Shown piece after piece: positions 1 through 8,433 of a DNA stretch of 38,647 nt. The DNA comes from Corynebacterium sp. (GTDB lineage Bacteria; Actinomycetota; Actinomycetes; Mycobacteriales; Mycobacteriaceae): assembly GCF_030530965.1 (NCBI RefSeq), contig NZ_JAUMTY010000020.1, positions 1-38,647 on the forward strand. Direction: 5' to 3'. Positions within the stretch are counted from its first letter, which is position 1, and each line of letters opens with the position of its first letter. Below the pieces are notes generated by a model. The model ran no database searches and was not told the origin of the DNA. It saw only the letters and a list, made by a program, of their open reading frames with translations. The position numbers were made by a program, and so were the translations under genes.

Positions 1-934
1 CGACATCGTTCGACTTCGCAAAAGAGTCAATGCGCTCGGTCGACGGATTCGGCCCCGCGTCCACCTGCGACCAGGCCAATCCCGCAACGATCGGGATAAC
101 AAGAGTAATGACCAAGCCCGGGATCCATATCCGACGGAAAATGATGGCTATTCCGACCCCCATCGTCACCGTTGCCACAGTGATCAGTGCAGGTCCACCA
201 ATTCGGGCAAGAGAAAGCAAGGGGCCAGAGACCTGTCCCCACGCAAGCCGAGTCCATGCGAAGCCACCGAAGGGCCAATGCGACCGTGCATACTCGACAG
301 CGAGATACCACGTGGGAATCCCAATGACGGTAAAGAGGAACTCGTTGGCGGTAATCGTACGATGGACGCGAACACGGCCACGACCACTTAAACGATCCTC
401 CGAGGAGGAACCCTTCTTCGACGTCGAGCCCTCTCGGGCAGCCTTCGAGCTCCCCTTCTGAGGGCGAGCCGATGACACACGCGGCTCCCGCTTCCGGGCA
501 GCTCGCCCGGCGCGGAGGAGAAAGACAGTTCCCGCGCCGAATGCCAGTGAATATAGGGCTTCGACGATGGATAAGGCGATCCACGGTAGCGAACCGACGT
601 ATTCCCCGATCCAGGGCAGGTAGAAGAGGTAGGTGATGAGCCCTTGGGTGAAGGCGATGAGGGCGCCGAGCCACGCGCCGGGTGCGGGCGATTTGTCGCC
701 CCATGGTTGGAGGGCGATGATCAGCAAGGCAATGCCGAGTGGGGCTGCGAGCCATAGGCCGTTTGGTTCGTATGACGCGTAGACGCACAGCCCTGCGAAT
801 GCGGCGAGCGAGAGTCGTATGACTGTGTAGAGGAATCGCTTGCCGTAGTCGGCTCTGCGTGTGGTGTCGTACAGGCCGGGTGTGTGCGCTGCCTCGTCCC
901 ATCGGGGTGTTGATCGTGGGCGCGGTGTAGGCAT
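1..934 (-). CDS. lnt: Apolipoprotein N-acyltransferase (Lnt), N-terminal part, cut by window edge
   Basis: Reading leftward from the ATG at 934 gives 311 codons open to the window edge, so the C-terminal nitrilase-fold domain that carries the Glu-Lys-Cys triad is missing. Lnt is a membrane enzyme that adds the third acyl chain to lipoproteins. What is visible is an array of hydrophobic segments (about residues 35-55, 60-76, 86-106, 113-140, 198-212 and 235-290) and the family signature WPFGGFAW at residues 220-227, close to the E. coli WPFGGFPW. Residues 141-195 form a long Arg/Lys/Ser-rich linker between membrane segments, which is unusual. In corynebacteria and mycobacteria Lnt is next to or fused with the polyprenol-phosphate mannosyltransferase Ppm; that partner would lie off the left edge. 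The gene follows cobN by 56 bases on the same strand. No clear ribosome binding site precedes the ATG, so the start is moderately certain. Confidence 0.85.
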   Translation of the reverse strand, partial: MPTPRPRSTPRWDEAAHTPGLYDTTRRADYGKRFLYTVIRLSLAAFAGLCVYASYEPNGLWLAAPLGIALLIIALQPWGDKSPAPGAWLGALIAFTQGLITYLFYLPWIGEYVGSLPWIALSIVEALYSLAFGAGTVFLLRAGRAARKREPRVSSARPQKGSSKAAREGSTSKKGSSSEDRLSGRGRVRVHRTITANEFLFTVIGIPTWYLAVEYARSHWPFGGFAWTRLAWGQVSGPLLSLARIGGPALITVATVTMGVGIAIIFRRIWIPGLVITLVIPIVAGLAWSQVDAGPNPSTERIDSFAKSNDV

Positions 935-990
935 GGCGTCAAGATTACTACTTGGTGGGCCTGTACTCGGTTATCTCGGTGGCGGTATTT

Positions 991-3900
991 TTAGCGGTCT
1001 TCCATTTCTCCTTCGGTTTCTAGTAGGGCTTCGGTGAGTGCGTCGAGGCGGTCTTGGTCGGGGTTTTTCCATAGTCCGCGTTGGGCGGCTTCGAGGAGTC
1101 GTTCGGAAATGTCGTGGAGTGCCCATGGGTTGGATTCGCGGAAGAATTCCCGGTTTTCTTCGTTTTCGACGTATTCCTGGGTGAGTTGTTCGTACATCCA
1201 GTCGTCCATCATTCCGGCGGTGGCGTCGTATCCGAAGAGGTAGTCGACGGTTGCTGCCATTTCGAATGCGCCTTTGTATCCGTGGTTGCGCATTGCTTCG
1301 ACCCAGCGGGGGTTGACGACGCGGGATCGGAAGACGCGCCGGGATTCTTCGTGGAGTGTGCGTGTGCGGATGGTGTCGGGGCGGGTGGAGTCGCCGATGT
1401 AGGCTTCGGGTGATTGGCCTGAGAGTGCTCGGACTGTGGCGACCATGCCGCCGTGGAATTGGAAGTAGTCGTCGGAGTCGGCGATGTCGTGTTCGCGGGT
1501 GTCCGTGTTTTTTGCGGCTACTTGGATGCGTGTGTAGGCCTGTTTCATGTCGTCGGCGGCGGGTGCGCCGTCGACTCCGCGTCCGTAGGCGTAGCCTCCC
1601 CAGGTGCTGTAGACCTCGGCGAGGTCGTCGTCGCTGCGCCAGTTTCCTGCGTCCATGAGTTCGAGGAGGCCTGCGCCGTAGGTGCCGGGTTTGGATCCGA
1701 AGATGCGGCGGTGTGCGCGTTCGGCCGGGGTTCCGTTGGCTGTGTCTTCGTTGACGTGTGTGGCGACGTAGTTCATGTCGTCGGGTTCGTCGAGGGCTGC
1801 GACCATGTGGACGGCGTCGTCGAGAAGGGCGACGACGTGGGGGAAGGCGTCTCGGAAGAATCCGGAGATGCGGACTGTGGTGTCGATGCGGGGTCGTCCG
1901 AGTTCCTCGAGTGGGATGACCTCGAGTCGTGTGACGCGTCGGGATACTTCGTCCCATATCGGTCGGACGCCGAGGAGTGCGAAGACCTCGGCGATGTCGT
2001 CGCCAGAGGTGCGCATGGCGGAGGTTCCCCAGGCGCTGATGCCAACGGAGACGGGGTATTTTCCGTCGTTGTCCTGTTTGTAGCGTTCGATGAGGCTGTC
2101 GGCGAGGAGTTGTCCGGTGTCCCAGGCTAAGCGGGAGGGAATTGCTTTGGGGTCGACGGAGTAGAAGTTTCGGCCGGTGGGCAGGGTGTTGATGAGCCCG
2201 CGGAGGGGTGATCCTGATGGGCCGGATTCGATAAATTTTCCGTCGAGTGCTCGGAGGACTTGGTTTAGTTCGCGGCTGGTTTGGCGCAGCCGGGGAACGA
2301 TCTGCGTGGTGGTGAAGTGCAGGATGTTCCGAACGGCGGAAATATCTGCGCTGTCTGGCAGGCCGGGATCGCGGCGAATGTCGTCCAGGACCGTGTCGAC
2401 GGCGTTATCGTCCCAGTTGTGGTCTGCCAGGGAGGTCACGAGTGCCGACGCGATGTTCTCGATGTCATCGGTGCGGTGCCGTGTTTCCGAACCGTCCTCG
2501 TTGAGGCCGAGGGCCTCGCGAAGCCCGGGAAGAGTGTTGATTCCGCCGAAGATTTGTCGAGCGCGCAGCATGGCCAGGACAGTTTCGACGAGCTGCTTAC
2601 CTTCGGGTGCATGCGAGAGGATGTGCAGCCCGCCGCGAATCTGGGCGTCCTTGATTTCGCATAGCCACCCATCGACGTGCATGAGCATGTCGTCGAAGAC
2701 GTCTTCGTCGGGGCGTTTCTCCCAACCGAGGTCCTGGTCCATTTTTGCCGCGGTCAGCAGGGTCCAGATTTCTTGTCGAATAGCTGGCAGCTTCGCGGGG
2801 TCCATGGCGGCGATGTTGGCGTGCTCATCGAGGAGCTGCTCGAGTCGGGTGATGTCCCCGTAGCTTTCGGCTCGGGCCATGGGCGGGATGAGGTGGTCGA
2901 CGAGGGTGGCGTGGGCACGGCGTTTCGCCTGGGTGCCCTCCCCCGGGTCATTGACCAGGAAGGGGTAGATCAGGGGCAGGTCGCCGATGGACTGGTCGGT
3001 GCCGGAGTCTGGCCCGAGAGCGACGGTCTTGCCGGGCAGCCACTCCATGTTGCCGTGCTTACCGACGTGGACGATCGCGTCGGCGCCGAAGCCGTGACGG
3101 TCCGGGGTGCGGCGGATCCACTCATAGGCTGCGAGATAGTGGTGGTTCGGGGCCAGGTCGGGGTCGTGGTAAATGCCGACTGGGTTGTCGCCAAATCCGC
3201 GGGGCGGTTGCACCATCACAACGATGTTCCCGAAGCGTAGCCCGGCTAGGTAAATATCTTTCGTCTCTGGGTGGACATAGAGGTCTCCGGGGGCGTCTCC
3301 CCAGGTCTCAACCATGTCCTTCTGGAGGGATTCCGGAAGAGTGTCGAAATACTCCTGGTAGTCGGCTGCTGAGAGGCGTAGCTCATTGGCTGCCATCACC
3401 TCGTCGGTGAGCCAATCGGGGTCTTGGCCACCAGCGTCGATGAGCGCGTGCATAAATGCGTCCGAGTTCTCGCTGGTTTCGTCGCCAGAGTCAAGCCAGC
3501 CGGGAATCTTGGACGTATCCCCCAGGTCGTATCCCGCGTCGTGGAGGGCGTGGAGCAACGCCAACACAGAGGCCGGAGTATCGAGGCCAACGGCGTTACC
3601 GATCCGGGCGTGCTTCGTCGGGTATGCCGACAGCATCACCGCGATGCGCTTGGAGGCATTGGCTTTATGACGCAATACCGCGTGTCGATCCGCGATGCCC
3701 GCCAGACGTGCGCACCGCTCCGGATCGGGGTTATACGAAATGAGGCCGTCGTCGCCTATTTCTTTGAATGAGAACGGGACAGTAATGATGCGCCCGTCGA
3801 ACTCCGGGACGGCGATTTGGGTAGCAACATCCAATGGTGAGGCGCCGTCATCATTGTCTTCCCATGTGCTGCGCGAACTGGTCAGAGCGAGCCCCTGGAT

Positions 3901-4710
3901 GACCGGGAGATCGAGCTCCGCCAAGGCAGAGACGTCCCATGCTCCGTCATCACCGCCGGCTTGTGCGGTGGCAGGTTTTGTTCCGCCCGCAGCAAGAACC
4001 GTCGTGATCAGAGTGTCCATCGTCCCGAGGAACTGGAGAAGATCATCGGACGCCTGACGAAGTGACGCCGTGAAAATCGGAACCGGCACTGCCCCACGGT
4101 CGGCAATGGCCTCGCACAGCGCGTCGATATAACGGGTATTGCCAGCTAGATGTTGCGCACGGTAATACAAGACAGCAATGCGTCGAGTATCAGACTCCCC
4201 CTCAGACTGAAGACCTGCCCTGCGGTTATCTTCCCAGCCTTCTAGTATTCCCCATTCAGGCAGATGGATTGGGGCGTCGAAACCCAGACCGGTGAGAAGC
4301 AGAGTGTCGGACAGGAAATTATGAAGGTTGATGAGGTTATTTTTCCCGCCCTCAGCAAGATAGCGGTGAGCGGTGGTGACCACATTCGACGGCGCAGTGG
4401 AGAGCTCTGTGAGCTCTGCGTCCATAGTCTGCTCGCCCGATACGGCAATAGTAGGAATGCCCGAGGCGAGAAGCTTATTCAGCCCCTCTTCCCAGGCTCG
4501 CCGTCCACCTAAGAGCCGGACGATAATGATGTCTGGCTGGGAACCCGTCGCCCCACCGGATCCCGGAATAGGTGTCCCACCGAGGAGAGCATCAACATCG
4601 TCAAGCATCAATCGCGCCGGATTAGCCCAGCGGAACTCCACGTCGGGGTGCTCATTGGCCGCTTTTGCCGTAAGCAGATCGGTGTCAGAAGTGGACAGCA
4701 GAAGAATCAT
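991..4710 (-). CDS. cobN: Cobaltochelatase subunit CobN (aerobic cobalamin pathway)
   Basis: A protein of 1239 residues, the usual length for CobN, the large corrin-binding subunit of the ATP-dependent cobaltochelatase that inserts cobalt into hydrogenobyrinate a,c-diamide. It acts in the cytoplasm with an AAA+ partner pair (CobS/CobT or ChlI/ChlD type) that is not in this window. Signatures of the CobN/BchH family are present: HVGKHGNMEW at about residues 546-555, GIYHDPDLAPNHHY shortly before it, KPGTYGAGLLELMDAGNW near residue 1006 and WGGYAYGRG soon after. The ATG at 4710 is preceded by AAAGGA with four bases between, a good ribosome binding site. A probable cobalamin riboswitch lies directly upstream. 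The 3' third (roughly 991-2250) has a different base composition from the rest of the gene. Long antisense readings here are Arg-rich shadows. Confidence 0.97.
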   Translation of the reverse strand: MILLLSTSDTDLLTAKAANEHPDVEFRWANPARLMLDDVDALLGGTPIPGSGGATGSQPDIIIVRLLGGRRAWEEGLNKLLASGIPTIAVSGEQTMDAELTELSTAPSNVVTTAHRYLAEGGKNNLINLHNFLSDTLLLTGLGFDAPIHLPEWGILEGWEDNRRAGLQSEGESDTRRIAVLYYRAQHLAGNTRYIDALCEAIADRGAVPVPIFTASLRQASDDLLQFLGTMDTLITTVLAAGGTKPATAQAGGDDGAWDVSALAELDLPVIQGLALTSSRSTWEDNDDGASPLDVATQIAVPEFDGRIITVPFSFKEIGDDGLISYNPDPERCARLAGIADRHAVLRHKANASKRIAVMLSAYPTKHARIGNAVGLDTPASVLALLHALHDAGYDLGDTSKIPGWLDSGDETSENSDAFMHALIDAGGQDPDWLTDEVMAANELRLSAADYQEYFDTLPESLQKDMVETWGDAPGDLYVHPETKDIYLAGLRFGNIVVMVQPPRGFGDNPVGIYHDPDLAPNHHYLAAYEWIRRTPDRHGFGADAIVHVGKHGNMEWLPGKTVALGPDSGTDQSIGDLPLIYPFLVNDPGEGTQAKRRAHATLVDHLIPPMARAESYGDITRLEQLLDEHANIAAMDPAKLPAIRQEIWTLLTAAKMDQDLGWEKRPDEDVFDDMLMHVDGWLCEIKDAQIRGGLHILSHAPEGKQLVETVLAMLRARQIFGGINTLPGLREALGLNEDGSETRHRTDDIENIASALVTSLADHNWDDNAVDTVLDDIRRDPGLPDSADISAVRNILHFTTTQIVPRLRQTSRELNQVLRALDGKFIESGPSGSPLRGLINTLPTGRNFYSVDPKAIPSRLAWDTGQLLADSLIERYKQDNDGKYPVSVGISAWGTSAMRTSGDDIAEVFALLGVRPIWDEVSRRVTRLEVIPLEELGRPRIDTTVRISGFFRDAFPHVVALLDDAVHMVAALDEPDDMNYVATHVNEDTANGTPAERAHRRIFGSKPGTYGAGLLELMDAGNWRSDDDLAEVYSTWGGYAYGRGVDGAPAADDMKQAYTRIQVAAKNTDTREHDIADSDDYFQFHGGMVATVRALSGQSPEAYIGDSTRPDTIRTRTLHEESRRVFRSRVVNPRWVEAMRNHGYKGAFEMAATVDYLFGYDATAGMMDDWMYEQLTQEYVENEENREFFRESNPWALHDISERLLEAAQRGLWKNPDQDRLDALTEALLETEGEMEDR

Positions 4711-4714
4711 GTTT

Positions 4715-4738
4715 TCCTTTCCGGATACCGCGCCGGAC
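4715..4738 (-). promoter_or_regulatory. Hairpin overlapping the cobN ribosome binding site (riboswitch expression platform)
   Basis: On the minus strand TCCGG (4737-4733) can pair with CCGGA (4724-4720). The stem ends in the first base of the Shine-Dalgarno AAAGGA (4720-4715). It sits between the aptamer and the cobN ATG and is the natural candidate for ligand-controlled access of the ribosome. The pairing is seen directly; the role is inferred. Confidence 0.45.
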
Positions 4739-4747
4739 GTTGTTCAT

Positions 4748-4860
4748 ATACGGGGTCTGGCTTGACAGTGGCGCGACCGCTCCCTGAGGGATTCCCGTTT
4801 CCCGCAACTATCTTAGAGGTCGGGTTGATTATCGGTGGCTACGACCTTTCATCGAGGTCT
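4748..4860 (-). promoter_or_regulatory. Probable cobalamin riboswitch upstream of cobN
   Basis: The minus strand carries, in order: a small hairpin (GACCT/AGGTC, about 4859-4843), GGGAA (4803-4799), a GGGAATCCC-type segment, GCGGTC followed by GCGCCACTGT (4774-4765), and AGCCAGACCCC (4762-4752). GCCACTGT is the core of the B12 box, and the 3' AGCCAGACCCC resembles the closing element that pairs back to an early GGTC (here in AAGGTCG, near 4845). The GGTG element of the Rfam consensus is poorly matched, so this is a divergent or short form. The position, in the leader of a cobalamin synthesis gene and just after a -10-like hexamer, supports the call. Confidence 0.72.
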
Positions 4861-4861
4861 C

Positions 4862-4867
4862 ATAATA
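4862..4867 (-). promoter_or_regulatory. Candidate -10 element for cobN/riboswitch transcript
   Basis: The minus strand reads TATTAT here, matching the TANNNT actinobacterial -10 pattern. A start 6-7 bases downstream would begin the transcript at the first riboswitch helix. No recognisable -35 lies 17 bases upstream, which is common in corynebacteria. Confidence 0.4.
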
Positions 4868-4903
4868 CTTTGACGCTGCGTGCACGGGGGTACGGTAGAA
4901 ACC

Positions 4904-6127
4904 ATGCACAGTGACGGTACTCAGACGACGACTCGGAATCGGGGAGACATGTGCCCCGGTACATTGCGTCTTTTTACTGCATCCGACGGGATGATCGGCC
5001 GTGTCCGGTCCCCCGGCGGGTATATCCAGCCGCACCAATGGACGGCATTAGGCGCTATGGCTGACGACTTGGGGGACGGCGATGTCCACATCACGTCGAG
5101 AGGAAATATCCAGATCCGCGGTGTGGAATCGGTTGATGACTTTGCTTCTGCCGTGACTGAGGCAGGATTGCTGCCATATCCACGGCATGACCGGATGCGT
5201 AATTATCTTGCCTCTCCCCTGTCAGGGCGATCCGGTTCTGTGGGTGATGTGCGTTCCTTGGTTCGTGCTGTTGACCGCGAGCTCATTCAGTATGACGACA
5301 CGGCAGATCTCCCTGGACGGACCCTCTTTGCTTTCGACGACGGACGTGGCGACGTGATCGCCGAGCGCCCGGATTTCGGAGTCATCGCGACGACGAAGAC
5401 GCGACCGTCCGACTCCCATGACTTCTTCGACGTCGTGATCGGAGGAGATTATCTGGTGGGCTCGCTCCCCCGGGCGCGCGTCGTCGATAGCGTCGTCGAG
5501 TTAGCACGCCAATGGCAGGCCCGGCGCGGTAAGAATTGGCGGATCGAGGAGACCCCCGGCGCGGCTGAGGATCTTGCTCAGTGGGCTCGTGAGAACCTTG
5601 TGGGCCTGGAGGATCCGGTTCATGATGTGCTTCCGGCGTATGAGGAGTCTGCCGACAATGAGCTGGGCTTGCGTCAGCCGATGGGGTGGATTGACCAGGA
5701 TGATGGGCGCGTGAGCTTAGCTTGTGTGTTGCCTTTTGGCCGGATGGATTCGGCCTGTGCGCGTTTATTGGGTGCTGTGGGTAAGCCTTCGACGGTGACG
5801 TGTTGGCATGGTGTGGTGGTTCATGATTTGACCCCGGCTGAGGCGGATGAGACTGTGCGTTTTTTGGCTCCCCGTGGTTTGGTCTTTGATGCGGGGTCGC
5901 CGTTGGCTCGTGTGACAGCGTGTACGGGGTTGCCTCAGTGTCGGAAGTCTCGTGATGATGTTCGTTCTGATGCGGTGCGGGCTATTAATGCTGGGTCCCT
6001 GCCTGGTGGGCGTGTGCATTTTGTGGGGTGTGAGCGTCGTTGTGGTGCGCCGAATATGGATTACACGGAGTTCCTCGCTGAGGGCGATGGTGTCTACGAG
6101 ACGTCAGAGGTGACTCATCATGCCTGA
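4904..6127 (+). CDS. cobG: Precorrin-3B synthase CobG
   Basis: CobG is a nitrite/sulfite-reductase-like Fe-S monooxygenase that converts precorrin-3A to precorrin-3B, the O2-dependent step that marks the aerobic B12 route. The protein opens with the typical CPGTLRLFTASDGMIGRVR region, and its C-terminal half carries the 4Fe-4S cysteines as C-x5-C (C340, C346) and C-x3-C (C376, C380). The ATG at 4904 (407 residues) is preferred; a GTG at 4880 and an ATG at 4949 are possible alternatives, and no start has an ideal ribosome binding site. The gene diverges from cobN, sharing the riboswitch/promoter region, and its last 8 bases overlap cobH. From about 5600 onward third positions shift to G/T. Confidence 0.95.
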   Translation: MHSDGTQTTTRNRGDMCPGTLRLFTASDGMIGRVRSPGGYIQPHQWTALGAMADDLGDGDVHITSRGNIQIRGVESVDDFASAVTEAGLLPYPRHDRMRNYLASPLSGRSGSVGDVRSLVRAVDRELIQYDDTADLPGRTLFAFDDGRGDVIAERPDFGVIATTKTRPSDSHDFFDVVIGGDYLVGSLPRARVVDSVVELARQWQARRGKNWRIEETPGAAEDLAQWARENLVGLEDPVHDVLPAYEESADNELGLRQPMGWIDQDDGRVSLACVLPFGRMDSACARLLGAVGKPSTVTCWHGVVVHDLTPAEADETVRFLAPRGLVFDAGSPLARVTACTGLPQCRKSRDDVRSDAVRAINAGSLPGGRVHFVGCERRCGAPNMDYTEFLAEGDGVYETSEVTHHA

Positions 6128-6863
6128 TGGTGTGGGGTCGGCACGTTCGGAGAGGACTGGTGGTGCGGTGTATAGCCGGGATCGCTATGTTTCGCTGGGG
6201 AATGATATTTATCGACGCTCGTTCGCGATTATTCGTGACGAGAGTGATTTGAGTCGTTTTACTCCCGACGAAGAGACAGTGGCGGTGCGGATGATTCACG
6301 CCGCCGGCGATGTGTCCTTGGCCGACGACATTGTGTTTTCCGACGGTGCTGTCCGGGTGGGGCGTGCTGCCTTGGAGTCGGGTGCGCCGATTTTTACGGA
6401 TGTTCGGATGGTGTCGAGTGGTGTGACGCGTCGGCGTCTTCCAGCGGATAACGATGTGGAGTGTTTGCTGAATACTCCGGGTGTTGCGGAGAAGGCGCGT
6501 GAATTGTCGACGACGCGGTCGGCGGCGGCTATTGACTTGTGCGCGGATCGGTTGGGTGGCGCGGTGGTAGCGGTGGGGAATGCTCCTACTGCGTTGTTCC
6601 ATTTGATGGATGTGTTGGCCGCGCGTCCTGAGTTGAAGCGGCCGGCGGTGATTATTGGTATCCCCGTTGGTTTTGTGGGTGCGGCTGAATCGAAGTCTGA
6701 GCTCGAGGAACGTGCCGAATCGCTGGGCGTTGAATTTATTACTGTTCGTGGGCGTCGTGGTGGTTCTGCGATTACGTGTGCTGCGATTAATGCTTTGGCC
6801 CGGCGGAATGAGCTCATGGATGAGCCACATGCTCCGACGACGAGTGAGGCGGAAGATCGGTGA
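6120..6863 (+). CDS. cobH: Precorrin-8X methylmutase CobH
   Basis: A 247-residue protein of normal family length. CobH moves the C-11 methyl group of precorrin-8X to C-12, giving hydrogenobyrinate. The catalytic histidine sits in RMIHAAG (His60), followed by the conserved FTDVRMV and the C-terminal GIPVGFVGAAESK and GGSAITCAAINALA segments. The ATG overlaps the end of cobG by 8 bases, and its TGA overlaps the GTG of cobI, so cobG-cobH-cobI-cobJ look like one translationally coupled operon. Confidence 0.96.
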   Translation: MPDGVGSARSERTGGAVYSRDRYVSLGNDIYRRSFAIIRDESDLSRFTPDEETVAVRMIHAAGDVSLADDIVFSDGAVRVGRAALESGAPIFTDVRMVSSGVTRRRLPADNDVECLLNTPGVAEKARELSTTRSAAAIDLCADRLGGAVVAVGNAPTALFHLMDVLAARPELKRPAVIIGIPVGFVGAAESKSELEERAESLGVEFITVRGRRGGSAITCAAINALARRNELMDEPHAPTTSEAEDR

Positions 6864-7639
6864 CAGAGTCGGGGCATTTGTACGGTGTTGGGCTAGGCCC
6901 GGGAGACTCAGGTCTGGTCACGGTGGCGGCGGCGAAGATCATTGGGTCGGCCGATGTGGTGGCATTTCATGCTGGCACGCATGGTCATTCGACGGCGCGG
7001 AGTATCGCCGCTCCGTATTTGGGCAGTGACAATCCAGATCAGATCGAGGAGCTACTCACCTACCCAGTCACGACGGGCGTCTCTGACCATGCCGGTGGCT
7101 ATGCGGGAGCGTTGGGCGAGTTTTATGCCAGCGCCACCGCTCGATTGGCTCACCACCTTGACCAGGGGCGCTCCGTCGCAGTTCTCAGCCTCGGGGACCC
7201 CATGCTGTATAGCTCCTACCAGCACCTGCATCGCGCTTTAGCGGACCGCTACCCCACTACTGTTATCCCTGGGGTCACATCGATCACTGCTGCCGCAGCC
7301 TCCGTCGGGCGGCCATTGGTGGAAAAGGATGAGACGCTGGGTGTTATCCCGGGAACTTTATCTGAAGATGAGCTGGTGCAGCGGTTATCGCAGTCCGACG
7401 GTGCCGTCGTGATGAAGTTGGGGCGAACATTTCCGGCGGTTCGCCGGGCGCTGGTGCGGGCCGGTCAGGCTGATCGTGCCTATGTTGTTGTGCGGGCCAC
7501 GATGGAGGGCGAGCAGGTCATTCCTCTGCTCGAGGTGGACCCCGCTGCTGTGCCGTATTTCGCTGTCGCTGTGGTGCCCTCACCAACTGATAGCGAATTG
7601 CGGCGGTCGACAGAAGGATCGGTGGAAAGAAGTAAATGA
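6860..7639 (+). CDS. cobI: Precorrin-2 C20-methyltransferase CobI
   Basis: A class III (tetrapyrrole) SAM-dependent methyltransferase that methylates C-20 of precorrin-2. The N-terminal YGVGLGPGDSGLVT motif, the GDPMLYSSYQHL segment and VIPGVTSITAAAA are typical. It starts at GTG 6860 in a GTGA overlap with the cobH stop and ends in an ATGA overlap with cobJ. In M. tuberculosis the equivalent CobI and CobJ are one fused protein; here they are two separate genes. Length (259 residues) is slightly above the usual 240-250. Confidence 0.95.
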   Translation: MTESGHLYGVGLGPGDSGLVTVAAAKIIGSADVVAFHAGTHGHSTARSIAAPYLGSDNPDQIEELLTYPVTTGVSDHAGGYAGALGEFYASATARLAHHLDQGRSVAVLSLGDPMLYSSYQHLHRALADRYPTTVIPGVTSITAAAASVGRPLVEKDETLGVIPGTLSEDELVQRLSQSDGAVVMKLGRTFPAVRRALVRAGQADRAYVVVRATMEGEQVIPLLEVDPAAVPYFAVAVVPSPTDSELRRSTEGSVERSK

Positions 7640-8415
7640 CAATGGAACACACATCAATGGGCGAGGTTGTTGTTATCGGGCTGGGGCCGGGCAACTCTGA
7701 GTGGATTACTCCGGAGGCATCGGAAGAATTGGCCCGAGCCACCGATGTGGTGGGCTACTCCACATACGTCAAACGTGTTCCTGAAATTCCAGGTCAGCGG
7801 CGGCATCTCTCGGACAACAAAGTCGAAGCAGTTCGGGCGGCCATGGCTTTGGACATGGCCCGGCGCGGTAGCCGGGTGGCTGTGGTGTCCTCTGGTGACC
7901 CCGGGGTGTTTGCGATGGCTGCTGCCGTTCTAGAGACGGCAGATGATGATCAATGGCGGGATGTTCCGGTGAGAATTGTGCCGGGGATGACGGCGGCCCA
8001 AGCTGTGGCGAGCCGCGTGGGGGCACCATTGGGCCATGATTTTGGCATGGTGTCGCTGTCGGATCGGTTGAAGCCGTGGGATGTGGTGGTCAAACGTGTT
8101 CGCGCTTTGGCGGGAGCGGATATGGCCTTTGCTGTCTATAACCCGGCGTCGAAGTCGCGGCGGTGGCAGGTTGGTGCCTTGCGGGATATCGTGCTGGAAT
8201 TTCAGAAGCCGGATACCCCGGTGATTGTGGCCCGGGCGGTGGGGTCTGCGGATGAATCAGTGACCGTGACGACGTTGGCGGAGCTAGACCCCGATGTTGT
8301 GGATATGCGGACGATGCTGATCGTGGGAGCATCGACAACACACGTGTACGACGGGCCCGATGGTCGTCGAGTCTTTACTGCTCGGCATTATGAGGCGCCG
8401 GATACCGACGACTGA
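7636..8415 (+). CDS. cobJ: Precorrin-3B C17-methyltransferase CobJ
   Basis: A tetrapyrrole methyltransferase that catalyses the ring-contracting C-17 methylation of precorrin-3B to precorrin-4. Visible motifs are VVIGLGPGNSEWITPEA at the N-terminus, VVSSGDPGVFAMAAAV, RIVPGMTAAQAVASRVGAPLG and the characteristic VYNPASKSRRWQ. The first ATG overlaps the cobI stop by four bases; an ATG at 7657 (MGEVVVIG) is an alternative start closer to the family N-terminus. The gene converges on cobK with only 18 bases between stops and no recognisable terminator. Confidence 0.95.
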   Translation: MTMEHTSMGEVVVIGLGPGNSEWITPEASEELARATDVVGYSTYVKRVPEIPGQRRHLSDNKVEAVRAAMALDMARRGSRVAVVSSGDPGVFAMAAAVLETADDDQWRDVPVRIVPGMTAAQAVASRVGAPLGHDFGMVSLSDRLKPWDVVVKRVRALAGADMAFAVYNPASKSRRWQVGALRDIVLEFQKPDTPVIVARAVGSADESVTVTTLAELDPDVVDMRTMLIVGASTTHVYDGPDGRRVFTARHYEAPDTDD

Positions 8416-8433
8416 GTTCCCACGCCAGGGGCA

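Noticed and set aside
27..902. 291-residue leftward frame at the left edge
   Set aside because: It is a shadow of the lnt frame, which starts at 934 and runs off the window; lnt shows membrane spans and the WPFGGFAW signature.
971..1957. Arg-rich 328-residue frame overlapping cobN on the same strand, and 225-residue and other frames on the plus strand
   Set aside because: They are out-of-frame readings of cobN; composition is extreme (Arg/Thr/Pro or Val/Gly/Cys) and matches no fold, while the cobN frame is fully conserved.
5985..6830. 281-residue minus-strand frame opposite cobG-cobH
   Set aside because: Antisense shadow rich in Arg/Thr/His; the plus-strand frames carry the catalytic motifs of CobG and CobH.
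8416..8433. Bidirectional terminator between cobJ and cobK
   Set aside because: Only 18 bases separate the stops and no inverted repeat with a T-run is present.
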